A stretch of 64,000 nucleotides of DNA from Flammeovirgaceae bacterium (lineage in GTDB: Bacteria; Bacteroidota; Bacteroidia; Cytophagales; Cyclobacteriaceae), in the NCBI GenBank assembly GCA_021298355.1, contig JAJTEH010000007.1, positions 1 to 64,000 of the forward strand. The letters run 5' to 3'. The position numbers and the translations under genes are program-made. This document shows positions 63,176 to 64,000 of the stretch, piece by piece (position 1 is the stretch's first letter; each line of letters opens with the position of its first letter). The notes under the pieces were generated by a model that saw nothing but the letters and a program-made list of their open reading frames with translations, had not been told where the DNA came from and ran no database searches.

Positions 63176-64000
63176 ATGAAGCAGTATAAATTTTACACCT
63201 TAATGATGGCTACGCTTATGGCAGCAGCTTGTGCTACAGAAAAAGAAAATGCAGGAGACGACATTGCCGCTCCTGTGGCTGAAAAACAACCTAAAGAATT
63301 GGTCATGCATGGCAATACCCGTGTTGATAATTATTTCTGGTTACGCTTGTCGGACGAGCAAAAAAATGCCGAACAAAAAGACGATCAAACCCAAAAAGTA
63401 ATATCGTACTTAACAGCCGAAAACGACTACCTGAAAGCCAAAATGAAAGGCACCGAAGCTTTACAAAAAAAGCTTTACGATGAAATGGTAGGACGCATCA
63501 AACAAACCGATGAATCTGTACCTTACAAAAGAAATGGGTATTGGTATTACACCCGGTATGAGGCAGGCAAAGAATATCCAATCTATTGCCGCAAGAAAGG
63601 CAGCATGGAGGCTGCCGAAGAAGTAATGCTGAATGTAAATGAAATGGCTGAAGGGCATTCGTACTATCAGATTAGCGGATTAAGCGTAAGCGAAGACAAT
63701 AACTTACTAGTATATGGCGAAGATTCTGTTAGCCGCAGAAAATATACCTTGTATGTAAAAGATTTACGCTCAGGTAAAATTATCGATACGCCTATTACCA
63801 ATACCGAAGGGTATGCTGTTTGGGCGAACGATAACAAAACACTTTTCTACACACGCAAAGATGAAGTAACCTTACGTTCGCGGTGGATCATGCGCCACAC
63901 GCTGCAAATCGACCCGAGTAAAGATGTGGCAGTGTTCGAAGAAAAAGACGAGTCGTATTACATTGGTGTAGGCAAAACCAAATCAAAGAAATACATCATC
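63176..64000 (+). CDS. S9 family peptidase (oligopeptidase B-like), 3' end outside the window
   Basis: N-terminal 275 residues of a serine peptidase of the prolyl-oligopeptidase family. It begins with a lipoprotein signal (MKQYKFYTLMMATLMAAAC, Cys19), then the beta-propeller domain: VDNYFWLRLSDEQKN, MVGRIKQTDESVPYKRNGYWYYTRYEAGKEYP and ISGLSVSEDNNLLVYGEDSVSRRKYTLYVKDL. The pattern RVDNYFWLR...YWYYTRYE...YPIYCRK is typical for oligopeptidase B (PtrB). The catalytic alpha/beta-hydrolase half lies beyond the right edge. Membrane-anchored or periplasmic location follows from the lipobox. Confidence 0.88.
   Translation, partial: MKQYKFYTLMMATLMAAACATEKENAGDDIAAPVAEKQPKELVMHGNTRVDNYFWLRLSDEQKNAEQKDDQTQKVISYLTAENDYLKAKMKGTEALQKKLYDEMVGRIKQTDESVPYKRNGYWYYTRYEAGKEYPIYCRKKGSMEAAEEVMLNVNEMAEGHSYYQISGLSVSEDNNLLVYGEDSVSRRKYTLYVKDLRSGKIIDTPITNTEGYAVWANDNKTLFYTRKDEVTLRSRWIMRHTLQIDPSKDVAVFEEKDESYYIGVGKTKSKKYII

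Noticed and set aside
1-64000. CRISPR arrays, insertion sequences, prophage, integrase or plasmid genes
   Set aside because: No regularly spaced repeats, transposase, integrase or phage structural genes were seen; only the lone YopX-like gene hints at phage origin.

Overview
The window is an ordinary, gene-dense chromosomal segment of a member of the Bacteroidota, most likely a Cytophagales-type bacterium. The reasons are moderate A+T richness, few Shine-Dalgarno sites, candidate promoters of the TTG / TAnnTTTG type, many lipoproteins and Bacteroidota-typical families (DUF2911, DUF2807, fused E1 alpha/beta dehydrogenase, ExbB-ExbD-ExbD cluster, N-terminal HsdR-like stand-alone protein, UMF1-family MFS). 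The species cannot be named from the sequence alone. Both ends cut genes: an M14 carboxypeptidase on the left and an S9 prolyl-oligopeptidase-family lipoprotein on the right.

Layout. 1-5.5 kb: secreted peptidase, outer-membrane barrel with a POTRA-like N-terminus, lipoprotein. 5.8-9 kb: asnS, then a small A/T-rich accessory patch with a DUF2188-like gene and a frameshifted conserved gene, then a gap of about 530 bp with several hairpins. 9-13.6 kb: rpoN, a PAP2-like membrane protein, an enoyl-CoA hydratase-family protein, a patatin, and an ECF sigma factor with a small membrane protein. 13.8-20 kb: lipoprotein, barrel protein, secreted metzincin, TPR histidine kinase. 20-33.2 kb: DUF2911-TPR protein, lipid kinase, YopX-like protein, acyl carrier protein, DUF2807 lipoprotein, a histidine kinase/sigma-54 activator pair, a beta-propeller-like protein, lpxH, acs, an NSS transporter and an unknown conserved protein. 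33.2-39.8 kb: ruvC, a GT2 enzyme, a tight five-gene operon (SpoIIE-type phosphatase, polysaccharide deacetylase, MurG-like glycosyltransferase, TatD, asparaginase) and tRNA-Ser(GGA). 40-46 kb: the ExbB/ExbD energiser operon, MFS transporter, AMP nucleosidase, HsdR-N-like nuclease fold, alanine dehydrogenase. 46-52.3 kb: fused E1 dehydrogenase, lipoprotein, LuxE-like protein, tiny lipoprotein, a sigma-54 activator without a DNA-binding domain, and RNase P RNA. 52.3-64 kb: NTF2-like protein, the RimK amino-acid-ligase cluster, a second DUF2911 protein, PepSY-type membrane protein, ffh, a K+ channel, nitroreductase, LolA-like protein and ftsK.

The genes are mainly core metabolism, translation, secretion, envelope and signalling. 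Sigma-54 control is well represented: rpoN itself plus two activators. No phage, transposon, CRISPR array or complete defence system was seen. The best candidates for something unusual are the two-gene DUF2188 / FINCPFD patch with a leaderless-looking promoter and a 1-base deletion, the hairpin-rich gap before rpoN, and the sigma-54 activator that ends right after its AAA+ domain.
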